A stretch of 64,000 bases of DNA from Solirubrobacter deserti. GTDB lineage: Bacteria > Actinomycetota > Thermoleophilia > Solirubrobacterales > Solirubrobacteraceae. The stretch lies in contig NZ_JAPCID010000013.1 in the NCBI RefSeq assembly GCF_027587175.1, positions 1-64,000 of the forward strand. Reading direction: 5' to 3'. The position numbers were made by a program, and so were the translations under genes. Under the pieces are notes generated by a model. The model searched no databases. It saw only the letters and a program-made list of their open reading frames with translations, and had not been told where the DNA came from. Positions 1 to 8,348 of this stretch are shown here, piece by piece (the stretch's first letter is position 1; every line of letters starts with the position of its first letter).

Positions 1-334
1 CGGCCGCCGCGCGGAGGCCCGCGCCCCGCTGCGCCACGCCCGCGAGCGGGCGCTCGCGATCGGCGCCCGCGGCGTCGAGCGGATCGCCCACGACGAGCTC
101 GTGATCGCCGGCGCGCGGCCGCAGCGCGTCGCCCAGTCCGGGCCCGAGGGCCTGACGCCGTCCGAGCGCCGCGTCGCCGAGCTCGCGGCCGCGGGCCGGC
201 GCAACCGCGAGATCGCGGAGGAGCTGTTCGTGACGCCCAAGACGGTCGAGGTCCACCTCGGCCGCGCGTACGGGAAGCTCGGCATCAACTCCCGCTCGCA
301 GCTCGCTGATACCCTCAGGGGGTATGCAGCATGA
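1..334 (+). CDS. LuxR-family transcriptional regulator, C-terminal part (5' end outside window)
   Basis: An open frame runs in from the left edge (first complete codon at base 2) and stops at 334. Its last ~60 residues are a LuxR/GerE helix-turn-helix: LTPSERRVAELAAAG, then NREIAEELFVTPKTVEVHL and YGKLGINSRSQLA, the usual scaffold and recognition helices. The residues before it (GRRAEARAPLRHARERALAIGA) look like the tail of the helical repeat region seen just upstream of the HTH in large LAL-type regulators. The effector domain is outside the window, so the signal sensed cannot be told. The stop is followed by ~70 bp before the convergent decarboxylase gene. Confidence 0.85.
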   Translation, partial: GRRAEARAPLRHARERALAIGARGVERIAHDELVIAGARPQRVAQSGPEGLTPSERRVAELAAAGRRNREIAEELFVTPKTVEVHLGRAYGKLGINSRSQLADTLRGYAA

Positions 335-402
335 CCAATCACTGACCGGCTGGCCTTCAGGCTGATCTCACGCGGCAAGGGCCACGCGGTGGTCCACGAG
401 CA

Positions 403-1872
403 TCACTGAGCCAGGACGTGGACGGTCCCGAACTCGGGATCGCTCGCCCCGTGCAACCGCGCCCCGACCGCCTTCAGTGAGCGTAGGTACGCGACCACCT
501 CGTCGGTGATCCGCTCGCCCGGCAGCAGCACGGGGATGCCGGGCGGGTAGCCGGCGATCGCCTCCGCGCTCACGCGCCCCACGGCGTCGTCGACCCCGAC
601 GATCTCCGACGCCCCGAGGAACGCCTCGCGCGGCGCGACCACGACCTCGTTCTCGAACGTACCCGTGGCGAGCGTGACCTCCTCGGTCTCGCCCGGCCGC
701 TCCATCCGGCGCGCGATCCACGTCAGGTCGTGGATGAAGCGCTCGAGCTCGCGCGGCGGCTCGTCGAGCCCGAGCACCAGCACGATCGTCGCCTGCGTCG
801 CCAGCTCCACCTGCGTGTCGAAGTTCGAGCGCAGCGCCGCGGCCATCTCGTAGCCGGTCGCGCCCGTCCCGCGCACGTCGATGACGATCCGCAGCGGGTC
901 GCGCCCGGCCACGCCCGGCCGCCCGACCTGCTCGTCGCCGATCACGCGACAGCCGGGGATCTCGTCGATCGCCGCGCACGTGCGCCGCGACAGCGCGATC
1001 GTGTTCCCGAGCAACGCCTCGCCGTGCAGCACCAGCTGGCGCCGCGCGCCGTCCAGCGAAGCCATCAGCAGCGACGAGGGCGACGTGGAGCGCACCAACC
1101 GCAGCGTCCGGGCCACGGCCTCCGGGTCCACGCGCCCGGACGAGCTCACGTGCAGCAGCGCGGACTGCGTCAGCGACCCCGCGATCTTGTGCACGGACGT
1201 GAGCATCGCGTCCGCGCCCAGCTCCAGCGCGCCGGCGGGCAGCTCCTCGTGGAACCCGAGGTGCGGCCCCCACGACTGGTCCACGACCAACGGCACGCCG
1301 GCCGCGTGCGCCACCCGTGCGCACTCCTCGATGTCCGCCGCCATCCCGTAGTAGGTGGGGGAGACGATGAACACCGCTCGCGCGCCCGGTGTCGCCTCCA
1401 GGGCGCGCGCCACCGCCTCGGCCGTGACGCCGTGCGCCATGCCGAGCACCGGCTCGTACTCCGGCGCCACCCATGTGGGCAACCCGCCCGAGAGCACCAG
1501 GCCGTCGACCACCGACGCGTGCGCGTTGCGCTGTACCACGACCGGCGCGCCCAGCGGCGCCAGCGCCAGGCACAGCGCGTGGTTGCCCTGCGTCGCTCCG
1601 TTGGTCAGAAACCACGAGCGCTCGGCGCCGTAGGCCTCGGCGGCGAGCTCCTCGGCGCGCTCGTACGGCGTCGGGGACGGCCCGAGATCGACGCCGTGGA
1701 TGTCCTGCGGGATGTCCAGCCGGTGCGTCTGCCAGCCGAACGCGGTGCGCACGCCGAGGTCGGCGGCGTTGCCGGCCTTGTGCCCCGGCACGTGGAAACG
1801 GGTGGAGCCGCGGAACCCGTACGCCACGACGGCGTCGAGGTAGGGCGCGGTCGGTTGGTCGGGGGAGGCCAT
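403..1872 (-). CDS. Orn/Lys/Arg decarboxylase-family PLP enzyme (fold type I)
   Basis: Aminotransferase-fold PLP enzyme of the prokaryotic Orn/Lys/Arg decarboxylase family, which decarboxylates basic amino acids to polyamine precursors. The N-terminal FHVPGHKAGN is the family signature. The cofactor region is present: NGATQGNH for phosphate binding, VVDQSWGPHLGFH with the PLP-pairing Asp near residue 198, and SVHKIAGSLTQ with the Schiff-base Lys near residue 229. A C-terminal domain with GYPPGIPVLLPGE follows. The length (489 aa) fits the short speA/cad-like branch without the N-terminal wing domain. I chose the ATG at 1872 (MASPDQ); an in-frame ATG at 1887 would add five residues. It is divergent from the hydrolase gene with only ~30 bp between starts. 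Substrate (Arg, Lys or Orn) cannot be decided from sequence. Confidence 0.9.
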   Translation of the reverse strand: MASPDQPTAPYLDAVVAYGFRGSTRFHVPGHKAGNAADLGVRTAFGWQTHRLDIPQDIHGVDLGPSPTPYERAEELAAEAYGAERSWFLTNGATQGNHALCLALAPLGAPVVVQRNAHASVVDGLVLSGGLPTWVAPEYEPVLGMAHGVTAEAVARALEATPGARAVFIVSPTYYGMAADIEECARVAHAAGVPLVVDQSWGPHLGFHEELPAGALELGADAMLTSVHKIAGSLTQSALLHVSSSGRVDPEAVARTLRLVRSTSPSSLLMASLDGARRQLVLHGEALLGNTIALSRRTCAAIDEIPGCRVIGDEQVGRPGVAGRDPLRIVIDVRGTGATGYEMAAALRSNFDTQVELATQATIVLVLGLDEPPRELERFIHDLTWIARRMERPGETEEVTLATGTFENEVVVAPREAFLGASEIVGVDDAVGRVSAEAIAGYPPGIPVLLPGERITDEVVAYLRSLKAVGARLHGASDPEFGTVHVLAQ

Positions 1873-1901
1873 GGCGCGCGTCAGCATGGCAGGATGCGAG
1901 C

Positions 1902-2627
1902 GTGGTCGTCACGCGCGAATTCGTCGACATCCCGGTCGCAGAGCGCAGCATGCGCACGTTCGTCACCGCCCCCAAGCCGGAGGGGCGCTGGCCGGGCGTC
2001 GTCTTCTACACCGACATCTTCCAGCTCACCGAGTCCTCTCTGCGGTGGGCCGTACGGCTCGCGAGCTACGGCTTCCTGGTCGCCGTGCCCGAGATCTACC
2101 ACCGCGTCGAGCCGCCGGACACCGTGCTGGCCTTCGACGACGAGGGCAAGGCGCGCGGCCAGGCCGACGCCGAGGCGATCACGACGGCCGAGTTCGACGA
2201 GGACATCCGCGCCGCTGTCGACTGGCTCGCCGCGCGCGACGCGCGTGTCGGCGCCACCGGCCACTGCACGGGCGGCCACCTCGCCTTCCGGGCCGCCTTC
2301 GATACCCGCGTGGCCGGCACCGCGCTCTGGTACCCGACGGGCCTGCACGACGGCAAGCTCGGGAAGGACACGTCGGACGCGCTGCAGCGCGCGGCCGACA
2401 TCCAGCACGAGCTGCTGCTGATCTTCGGCACGCGCGACCCGCACACGCCGCCGCCCGGCCGCGCCACGGTCAAGGACGCGCTGGACGCCGCCGGCTCGCG
2501 CTACCAGTGGCACGAGTACGAGGCCGAGCACGCGTTCGGGCGCGACGTCGGACCGCGCCACGACCCCGAGGCGACCGACCGGGCCTTCGCCGAGACCGTC
2601 ACGTTCTTCAAGCGGGTGCTGCGATGA
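1902..2627 (+). CDS. dienelactone hydrolase family protein
   Basis: Alpha/beta hydrolase of the dienelactone hydrolase family, 241 aa, cytoplasmic. The nucleophile motif is GHCTGG with Cys near residue 122, which is typical of DLH rather than Ser hydrolases. The acid is probably the Asp in FGTRDPHTPP and the His lies in HEYEAEHAF. A GTG at 1902 gives the start VVVTREFVDIPV, which matches where DLH proteins begin; the frame is open further upstream but lacks family similarity. Its TGA overlaps the ATG of the GST gene by 4-bp coupling (ATGA), so the two are almost certainly co-translated. DLH proteins cleave cyclic lactones in aromatic catabolism, but many act on unknown esters. Confidence 0.88.
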   Translation: MVVTREFVDIPVAERSMRTFVTAPKPEGRWPGVVFYTDIFQLTESSLRWAVRLASYGFLVAVPEIYHRVEPPDTVLAFDDEGKARGQADAEAITTAEFDEDIRAAVDWLAARDARVGATGHCTGGHLAFRAAFDTRVAGTALWYPTGLHDGKLGKDTSDALQRAADIQHELLLIFGTRDPHTPPPGRATVKDALDAAGSRYQWHEYEAEHAFGRDVGPRHDPEATDRAFAETVTFFKRVLR

Positions 2628-3238
2628 AGCTCTACGACCATCCGATGTCGGCCAACTGTCTCAAGCCGCGGCTGCTGCTCGCGCAGCTCGGCACGCCGTA
2701 CGAGCGCGTCACCGTCGACATCTTCGACCGCGACCGCCACGGCCAGCTCGCACGCAACCCGACCAAGCTCGTGCCGGTGCTGGAGACCGACGACGGTGCG
2801 TTCATCCCGGAGTCCGGCGCGATCATGCTCTACCTCGCGGAGGGCACGCCGTTCCTGCCGCCGCCCGGCGTCGCGCGGGCGCGCGTGCACCAGTGGCTGT
2901 TCTTCGAGCAGAACCAGCTGGAACCGGGGCTCGCCGTCGCGCGCTTCATGAAGCTGATGGGCCTCGACGACCACGCGCCCGAGGTCTACAAGAACCGCCT
3001 GCAGCAGGGCCAGCGCGCGCTGAACGCGATCGCGCACGGGCTCTCGGACGGGCGTCCGTTCCTCGCGGGTGAGGACTACACCGTGGCTGACATGCAGGTC
3101 TACGCCTACTCGCACACGGCGGCCGACGTGGACCTCGAGCACGAGCCGGTCGTCGCCGACTGGCTGGCGCGCGTAGAAGCCACGCCGGGCTTCGTCAACG
3201 ACTTGGAGCCGATTCCTCCGCGCGGCGCAGGAACCTGA
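2624..3238 (+). CDS. glutathione S-transferase family protein
   Basis: 204-aa protein with the two GST domains. The thioredoxin-like N-terminus starts MKLYDHPMSANCLKPRLLL, has the cis-proline stretch TKLVPVLE and the gamma-glutamyl binding ESGAIMLYLAE near residue 65. The helical C-terminal domain contains FLAGEDYTVADMQVYAY, the conserved N-capping/hydrophobic staple motif of GSTs. The start ATG overlaps the stop of the dienelactone hydrolase. Most actinobacteria do not make glutathione, so the thiol used may be different, or the protein may not be a transferase. The C-terminal end is rich in proline and may be overlapped on the other strand by a small gene. Confidence 0.9.
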   Translation: MKLYDHPMSANCLKPRLLLAQLGTPYERVTVDIFDRDRHGQLARNPTKLVPVLETDDGAFIPESGAIMLYLAEGTPFLPPPGVARARVHQWLFFEQNQLEPGLAVARFMKLMGLDDHAPEVYKNRLQQGQRALNAIAHGLSDGRPFLAGEDYTVADMQVYAYSHTAADVDLEHEPVVADWLARVEATPGFVNDLEPIPPRGAGT

Positions 3239-3344
3239 ACCAACGGCGCGGCGACTCGGGCTGCGGCTCGGCCTCCACCGGCTCGGGCTCCGGAGCCAGC
3301 AGGCTCTCGAGCCAGAGCGCCTCGTCGACTTTGCCTTGACTCAT
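3195..3344 (-). CDS. possible small acidic/basic protein, unknown
   Basis: A 49-residue frame beginning MSQGKVDEALWLESLLA, followed by a Pro/Glu-rich middle (APEPEPVEAEPQPE) and a basic aromatic end (RRWFRFLRRAEE). The composition is more protein-like than most shadow frames, and its ATG lies in the intergenic region. It overlaps the GST 3' end by 44 bp antisense, in keeping with the tail-to-tail overlaps elsewhere in the window. No clear ribosome binding site is seen. It has no recognised family, and it may be spurious. Confidence 0.35.
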   Translation of the reverse strand: MSQGKVDEALWLESLLAPEPEPVEAEPQPESPRRWFRFLRRAEESAPSR

Positions 3345-3391
3345 GCAGTCGAAGGTAGGCGGATGTCCGGCGACCGCACCTACCCGAGCGG

Positions 3392-3505
3392 TCAGTTCGT
3401 GCCCGCCACGAGCCGCTTCAGATGCGGCGCGGCGACGCCGAGCACAACCACGGCCAGCGCGCCGGAGGTGACGACGAGATCCCAGTTTCGAGTCAAGCGA
3501 TTCAT
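3392..3505 (-). CDS. possible 37-residue single-span membrane peptide
   Basis: A short frame, MNRLTRNWDLVVTSGALAVV followed by VLGVAAPHLKRLVAGTN. It has a positively charged N-terminus, one hydrophobic stretch of about 17 residues (positions 10-27) and a basic C-terminus, which is the layout of small membrane peptides. It lies upstream of and on the same strand as the 49-residue frame, in a 427-bp region that otherwise holds no gene. There is no obvious Shine-Dalgarno sequence; a leaderless mRNA would be possible. Function unknown and reality uncertain. Confidence 0.35.
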   Translation of the reverse strand: MNRLTRNWDLVVTSGALAVVVLGVAAPHLKRLVAGTN

Positions 3506-3543
3506 GTCGCGACACAAAGTGACACGGCGTCATTGGCGCAACC

Positions 3544-3562
3544 TTGGGGGAACCCCAATTTT
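3544..3562 (+). terminator. hairpin with T-tract (terminator or part of a structured leader)
   Basis: TTGGGG-GAA-CCCCAA is a perfect 6-bp stem with a 3-nt loop, followed directly by TTTT. This reads as a short intrinsic terminator on the plus strand. It sits ~100 bp upstream of the secreted BNR protein and ~300 bp after the GST, so it could act as an attenuator in the leader of the BNR gene instead of ending the GST message. Confidence 0.4.
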
Positions 3563-3664
3563 CCGGGGTGTGGCTCTCCGCACGAAAGCTCGCCGGTTGC
3601 GCGCCGTCGGGCCACTGGGTGACCGCCATGACCGGGGTCCGGGCGGCCCGTAGCTTGCCCAGCC

Positions 3665-6112
3665 ATGCGCTTCCGCCCCCTGCTGACGCTCGCTGCAGTT
3701 TCGACACTGATGACATTCGCCGCCGCTCCGGCGGCCAACGCGAACTGGCTCGGGCTTCCCGGGCTGAACTCCGGCGCTGCCAACTGGGTACGCGAGTACG
3801 CCACGGACAGCACGCTGAGCACGATGTACGCCGCGACCGAGGACGACGGCGTCTTCCGCTCGGTCACCAACGGCCTCACCTGGGAGGCGTTCAACGCCGG
3901 CCTCGCCGGCGTCCCGGGCGCCATGAACGTGCGCACGGTCTTCACCAGCGGTACGACGGTCTACGCCGGCACCACCGCCGGCCTGTTCAAGTCGGTCGCC
4001 GGCGGCGCGTTCCAGCCCGTTGCGCAGGGGCCTGAGCAGGACCCGAAGAACCCGAAGAAGCTCAACCAGGCCGTCCAGGCCGTCTTCACCGGCGCCCTGC
4101 CGGGAAGTCCGATGCTCGCGGCGGTCGCCAGCGGCGGCGTGTACCGCTCCACGGACGGCGGCGCGACGTGGCAGAAGCCCGCCCCGGGCAACGGCATGCT
4201 GGCCTCCGAGACGGTGTGGAGCCTCGGCTCGTTCAAGGACAACGGTGCCCTGATCTACGCCGCCACGCAGAGCGGGATCTACCTCTCCGTCAACGGCGGA
4301 TCCACGTGGACGCTGTCCAACGACGGCATCACCGGCCAGACCATGCGCGCGTGGGCCGACGAGAAGTACCCGAACATCTACTACGCGGGCACCACCGACG
4401 GCCTGTACCGCTCGATCAACGCCGGCCTCACCTGGACCCGGATCAGCGAGGACACGACGGTCCGCGCGATCACGCAGTTCAACGGCGTCGAGAAGAAGCG
4501 CCTGTACATCGCCACCGACAACGGCGTGATCGCCGGCCAGACGGACCTGCACCCGGTGCCGGGCAAGCCGACGTGGCGCAAGCTCCCGCTGGACGGCCTG
4601 AGCCCCAACTCGGAGATCTGGGGCCTGAACAGCTACATCAACACGCCCGGCACGCTGCTCGCCGGCACGCACGGCGGCGGCGGCAAGGTCTTCACGATCA
4701 CCCCGCCGGTGTGGGCCGGCGTGCTGCCCACGATCAACGACACGACGCCGCACAAGTCCCAGAAGCTGTGGGTCACCTCCAACGGCACGTGGGCCGGCTC
4801 CCCGACCGAGTTCACGTACCAGTGGGAGGACTGCACCGAGGCCAAGTGCGTCCCGATCACGGACGCGACCGACGCCACGTTCGTCGTCCCCGCCAAGGAC
4901 CGCAAGTACCGCGTCGTGGTGACCGCGCACAACGACTTCCCGAACAGCCCGCTGCTGCCGGCCGAGAAGGCGAGCCTCACCACCGGCGCCGCGGCCGCCG
5001 AGCCCAACTCGCTGCCCGGTGACATCGGCGGCACCAGCACCGGCTCGATCAAGCTCACGCCCGCCGGCCAGCCGCAGCCGGGCGTGGTCCTGACCGCGCA
5101 GGACTGGAAGTTCAACAACCCGAACGCGACATCGGTCAGCTGGCAGTGGTACCGCTGTGTCGGCGTCAACAACTGCGAAAAGCTGCAGGGCGCTGACGAG
5201 ATCAACTACACGCTCACTGACCAGGACGTGGGCAAGTACCTGTGCTTCAAGGCGACCGGCCACAACGCGTCGGGCTCCAAGACGCTGGACTGCTCGGGCC
5301 AGACGACGGAGGTCCTCGCGCCGGACCCGAAGCAGACCGGCCCGCAGTCGATCTCGGGCAACGCGTGGGTCGGCCACACGCTGCTGTCGGGCTCCGGCAC
5401 CTGGGCCTACTCGGGGATGCGCTTCGAGCGCCGCTGGATGCGCTGCAACGCCGAGGGCGGCAGCTGCGAGTACATCTACAACGAGAAGAGCTCGACCTAC
5501 GTGATCAAGCCTGCTGACCTCGGCAAGCGCATCAAGGCCGAGATCACCGCTGACTCGAACATCGCCAACAAGAAGCCGGACCCGGCCTTCGTCTACACGG
5601 CGCTGACCGCGGTCGTGACCGAGGCGCCGCCGGAGCCGGAGCCCCCGGCCCAGCAGGGCGGCGGCGGGAACGACAACGGCGGCGGTGGCGACGGCACGGG
5701 CGGCGGCGGCACCGGTGGCGGCGGCACGGGCGGCGGCGGCACGGGCGGCGGCCAGACCCCGCCGCCCCCGCCGGGCGACAAGATCGCGCCGGTGCTGTCG
5801 CTGAAGTCCGGCGCCCCCACCTCGATGAAGGTCACGCTGTCCGAGGCGGCCTCCCTGTCGGTCGAGTACCAGCGCGTCCGCGCGGGCCGCAAGGCCGGCA
5901 AGAAGTGCAAGGCCGGCGGCAAGAAGGGCTTCAAGTGCACGGTCGTGACGAAGGTCGCGACGGTGAAGGTGGCCGCGGCCGCCGGCTCGGCCACGGTCAA
6001 GCTCCCCAAGCGCAAGCTCGCGAAGGGCGAGTACCGGCTGGTGGTCACCCCGGTCGACGCCGCCGGCAACAAGGGCGCGGCGAAGACGGTGAAGTTCAAG
6101 GTCAAGAAGTAG
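3665..6112 (+). CDS. secreted multidomain protein with BNR/sortilin-type repeats and Ig-like domains
   Basis: 815 aa with a signal peptide (MRFRPLLTLAAVSTLMTF, cleavage after ANA near residue 27). Residues ~55-310 hold five BNR-like blades of the form G-V/L-Y/F-R-S-x-N/D-G-G-x-T-W (around residues 61, 105, 158, 203 and 246), as in sialidase/sortilin/photosystem-assembly propellers. Residues ~350-640 contain three Ig-like beta-sandwich repeats, each with a YQWxxC/WYRC core and two Cys. A Gly-Thr linker follows (~665-697), then a Lys-rich C-terminal domain (~705-815) ending FKVKK. There is no sortase motif or transmembrane anchor. The blades lack the Asp-box context and active site of a sialidase, so a binding or adhesion role is more likely than catalysis; this is inference. 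Confidence 0.85.
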   Translation: MRFRPLLTLAAVSTLMTFAAAPAANANWLGLPGLNSGAANWVREYATDSTLSTMYAATEDDGVFRSVTNGLTWEAFNAGLAGVPGAMNVRTVFTSGTTVYAGTTAGLFKSVAGGAFQPVAQGPEQDPKNPKKLNQAVQAVFTGALPGSPMLAAVASGGVYRSTDGGATWQKPAPGNGMLASETVWSLGSFKDNGALIYAATQSGIYLSVNGGSTWTLSNDGITGQTMRAWADEKYPNIYYAGTTDGLYRSINAGLTWTRISEDTTVRAITQFNGVEKKRLYIATDNGVIAGQTDLHPVPGKPTWRKLPLDGLSPNSEIWGLNSYINTPGTLLAGTHGGGGKVFTITPPVWAGVLPTINDTTPHKSQKLWVTSNGTWAGSPTEFTYQWEDCTEAKCVPITDATDATFVVPAKDRKYRVVVTAHNDFPNSPLLPAEKASLTTGAAAAEPNSLPGDIGGTSTGSIKLTPAGQPQPGVVLTAQDWKFNNPNATSVSWQWYRCVGVNNCEKLQGADEINYTLTDQDVGKYLCFKATGHNASGSKTLDCSGQTTEVLAPDPKQTGPQSISGNAWVGHTLLSGSGTWAYSGMRFERRWMRCNAEGGSCEYIYNEKSSTYVIKPADLGKRIKAEITADSNIANKKPDPAFVYTALTAVVTEAPPEPEPPAQQGGGGNDNGGGGDGTGGGGTGGGGTGGGGTGGGQTPPPPPGDKIAPVLSLKSGAPTSMKVTLSEAASLSVEYQRVRAGRKAGKKCKAGGKKGFKCTVVTKVATVKVAAAAGSATVKLPKRKLAKGEYRLVVTPVDAAGNKGAAKTVKFKVKK
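5657..5751 (+). repeat. in-frame (GGGG-T/D/N) linker repeat
   Basis: A run of GGC codons interrupted by ACG/GAC/AAC encodes GGGGNDNGGGGDGT and then four units of GGGGT or similar. It joins the Ig-like region of the secreted protein to its C-terminal domain and looks like a flexible linker. The repeated 15-bp DNA unit could change copy number by slippage. Confidence 0.8.
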
Positions 6113-7277
6113 GCAGGGCGGCGAGCCGGTCGCGCAGGAGCGCGCGCTCCGGCTCGCCCTCCGTCAGCTCCAACGCGGCCTGCAGCGCCTGACGCGCCTC
6201 GGCTCTCCGGCCGAGGCGCGTCAGCAGTTCGGCCCGCACGGCGTGGAACAGGTGGTAGCGCTCGAGCGCGAGCTCGTCCACCAGCGCCAGCGCCGCCTCT
6301 GGCCCGGACACCTCGGCCACGGCCACCGCCCGGTGCAGCGCCACCACCGGCGTCGGCGTGAACATCAGCAGCTGGTCGTAGAGCGCGACCACCTGCGGCC
6401 AGTCCGTCACGCCCTCGCCGTGGACGGCGTTGATCGCGGCCTGCACCTGGTAGGGACCGGGCTGGTTGCGGGCCAGCAGGCGCCGGACGATGGCCTGCCC
6501 CTCGTCGATCATCGCCCGGTCCCACAGGCGGCGGTCCTGGTCGCGCAGCAGCACGCCGCCCGCCCGCGCCTCCCGCCGCGCGTGCACGAGCAGCATCAGC
6601 GCGAGCAGGCCCCACACCTCCGGCTCGTCCGGCATCAGCGTCGCGAGCGCGCGGCCGAGCCGGATCGCCTCTTCGCACAGCTCCGCCCGCGGGCCGACGT
6701 AGCCCTGGTTGAAGATGAGGTAGACGACCGCGAGGACGCCGCTGAGCCGCTCGGGAAGATCGGCCTCGCGCGGGACGCGGTACGGGATCTTCGCGTGCCG
6801 GATCTTGCCCTTGGCTCGCACCAGCCGCTGCGCCATCGTCGGCTCGGGCACGAGGAACGCGCGCGCGATCTCGGCCGTGGACAGCCCGCCGAGCAGCCGC
6901 AGGGTGAGCGCCACCCGCGCCGGCATCCCGAGCGACGGGTGACAGCAGGTGAAGATCAGCCGCAGGCGGTCGTCCTGCACGGGACCCACCTCCTCCACAG
7001 GGCCGTCCTGCTGGGCGGCCAGCAGGACCGCCTGCGCGTGCCGGTCCTCGCGCGAGGCCTCACGGCGCAGGCGGTCGATCGCCTTCCGGCGCGCCGTCGT
7101 GATGATCCAGCCGGCCGGGCTGGGCGGGACGCCGTCCACGGACCAGCGCTCGAGCGCGACCGCGAACGCCTCCTGGACCGCTTCCTCGGCGACGTCGATG
7201 TCGCCGAAGACGCGGACCAGCACGGCGACGGCGCGCCCGTGCTCGGCGCGGAAGGCATGTTCGACGTCCGCGCTCAC
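6102..7277 (-). CDS. ECF sigma factor, ECF42 type
   Basis: 391-aa sigma factor. Sigma region 2 covers the first ~80 residues (AFRAEHGRAVAVLVRVFGDI, EEAVQEAFAVALERW, and the DNA-contacting GWIITTARRKAIDRLRRE). Region 4 has LTLRLLGGLSTAEIARAFLV. The long C-terminal extension (~200 residues, NQGYVG and later helical repeats) is the TPR-like/DUF6596 domain that defines the ECF42 group, in which no anti-sigma factor is used. The GTG start at 7277 overlaps the stop of the DGPF gene (GTGA), the genetic pairing expected for ECF42. It overlaps the convergent secreted-protein gene by 11 bp. Confidence 0.92.
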   Translation of the reverse strand: MSADVEHAFRAEHGRAVAVLVRVFGDIDVAEEAVQEAFAVALERWSVDGVPPSPAGWIITTARRKAIDRLRREASREDRHAQAVLLAAQQDGPVEEVGPVQDDRLRLIFTCCHPSLGMPARVALTLRLLGGLSTAEIARAFLVPEPTMAQRLVRAKGKIRHAKIPYRVPREADLPERLSGVLAVVYLIFNQGYVGPRAELCEEAIRLGRALATLMPDEPEVWGLLALMLLVHARREARAGGVLLRDQDRRLWDRAMIDEGQAIVRRLLARNQPGPYQVQAAINAVHGEGVTDWPQVVALYDQLLMFTPTPVVALHRAVAVAEVSGPEAALALVDELALERYHLFHAVRAELLTRLGRRAEARQALQAALELTEGEPERALLRDRLAALPTS

Positions 7278-7618
7278 CCGTAGAAGGGGCGGACCTCGAT
7301 CGGCAGGCCGTTGATCACCTGCGCTGACTTGCGGCCCCATTTCAGGGCGGCGTCGAGATCGTCGACCTCGATCACCGTCAGGCCGCCGATGTGCTCGTGG
7401 CCCTCGGGGTACGGGCCGTCGGTCGTGATCAGCTCGCCGTCGCGGACCTGCACGGTGGTGGCGGTGCTTGCGTCGTGCAGGCCGCCGGAGAACACCCACA
7501 CGCCGGCGTCCCGCATCTCCTGCTCGAGCGCGCGCACGTCGCGCGTGATGCCGTCGAGGTCGAGATCGGCGGGCGGCGGGCCGTCGGGCTGGTGGACAAT
7601 CAGTGCGTACCGGGTCAT
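7274..7618 (-). CDS. YCII/DGPF-domain protein paired with ECF42
   Basis: 114-aa single-domain protein of the YCII-related (DGPF) family. It contains the name-giving loop as TDGPYPEGHEHIGG, with the conserved Asp-Gly-Pro-Phe/Tyr, and the ferredoxin-like fold pattern ending SAQVINGLPIEVRPFYG. It lies first in a two-gene operon, overlapping the sigma factor gene. In the ECF42 literature DGPF proteins are the sigma-linked targets and are tied to oxidative or antibiotic stress, but their biochemical role is not settled. The start ATG at 7618 overlaps the proposed start of the divergent methyltransferase by two bases. Confidence 0.92.
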   Translation of the reverse strand: MTRYALIVHQPDGPPPADLDLDGITRDVRALEQEMRDAGVWVFSGGLHDASTATTVQVRDGELITTDGPYPEGHEHIGGLTVIEVDDLDAALKWGRKSAQVINGLPIEVRPFYG

Positions 7619-8348
7619 GGAGAGCCTCCTTCGGGGATGGTTTCACCCTCTACACGAACGGGATCCGCCCATATCGACATACGACGACCTGAGCTCGGTC
7701 TACGAGCAGCTCACGCCGGAGGGGCTGCGCACGCCGGAGGGCAACGTGGCGGCGTTCGCGGCGTTCATCGACCCCTTGCCCGAGGGCGCGCGCGTGCTGG
7801 ACGCAGCGTGCGGGATCGGGCTGCTCGCGACCGGCCTCGCGCTGCGCGGGCTGCGCACCGAGGCCACCGACGCGAGCCCCGGCATGGTGGCGCGCACGCG
7901 CGCCACGGCCGCGCGCCACGGCGCCGAGGTTCGCGCCGGCGTGTGCGCCTGGGAGGAGCTTCCGCCCGGCCCGCGCTTCGACGCCGTCTTCTGCGTCGGC
8001 AACTCGATCGGCCACGCGCGCGAGCGCCGCCGGGCGATCGTCGCGCTCGCGAGCACGCTCAAGCCCGGCGGCGTGCTGGTCCTCACCACCCGCAACTGGG
8101 AGCGCGTGCGCGCGCTCGGCTCGCACACCGACGGCACCCACACCTGGGAGGTACCCGAGGCCTGGGACGCGCCGCACCACGTGACAGTCACGGTCGGCGA
8201 CGTCTGCGAGCGCCTGACGTACTGGCCGTTCACGCACCAGCAGCTGGGTGAGGATCTGGCCGCCGCCGGCCTGGCCGTCCGCGAGGACACCTACACAGCG
8301 GAGCAGGATCGCTACCTGGTGGCCGGAACCGGGTACCCTCGGGACTAG
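7617..8348 (+). CDS. class I SAM-dependent methyltransferase
   Basis: Rossmann-fold methyltransferase. Motif I is VLDAACGIGLLATGLA, motif II has EATDASPGMVARTR, and motif IV is FDAVFCVGNSIGHA, followed by LKPGGVLVLTTRNW. This arrangement is typical of small-molecule (glycine/sarcosine-like or ubiquinone/menaquinone-type) enzymes. The start is uncertain: the only in-frame ATG before the conserved part is at 7617, which would overlap the divergent DGPF start, while the conserved protein begins nearer STYDDLSSVYEQL (about 7675). The gene abuts the following membrane protein (stop 8348, next ATG 8349), so they are probably one transcript. The substrate is unknown. Confidence 0.85.
   Translation: MESLLRGWFHPLHERDPPISTYDDLSSVYEQLTPEGLRTPEGNVAAFAAFIDPLPEGARVLDAACGIGLLATGLALRGLRTEATDASPGMVARTRATAARHGAEVRAGVCAWEELPPGPRFDAVFCVGNSIGHARERRRAIVALASTLKPGGVLVLTTRNWERVRALGSHTDGTHTWEVPEAWDAPHHVTVTVGDVCERLTYWPFTHQQLGEDLAAAGLAVREDTYTAEQDRYLVAGTGYPRD

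Noticed and set aside
5657-5751. Gly-rich DNA repeat as a CRISPR or tandem-repeat locus
   Set aside because: The repeat is in frame, has no spacers and codes for a flexible linker.
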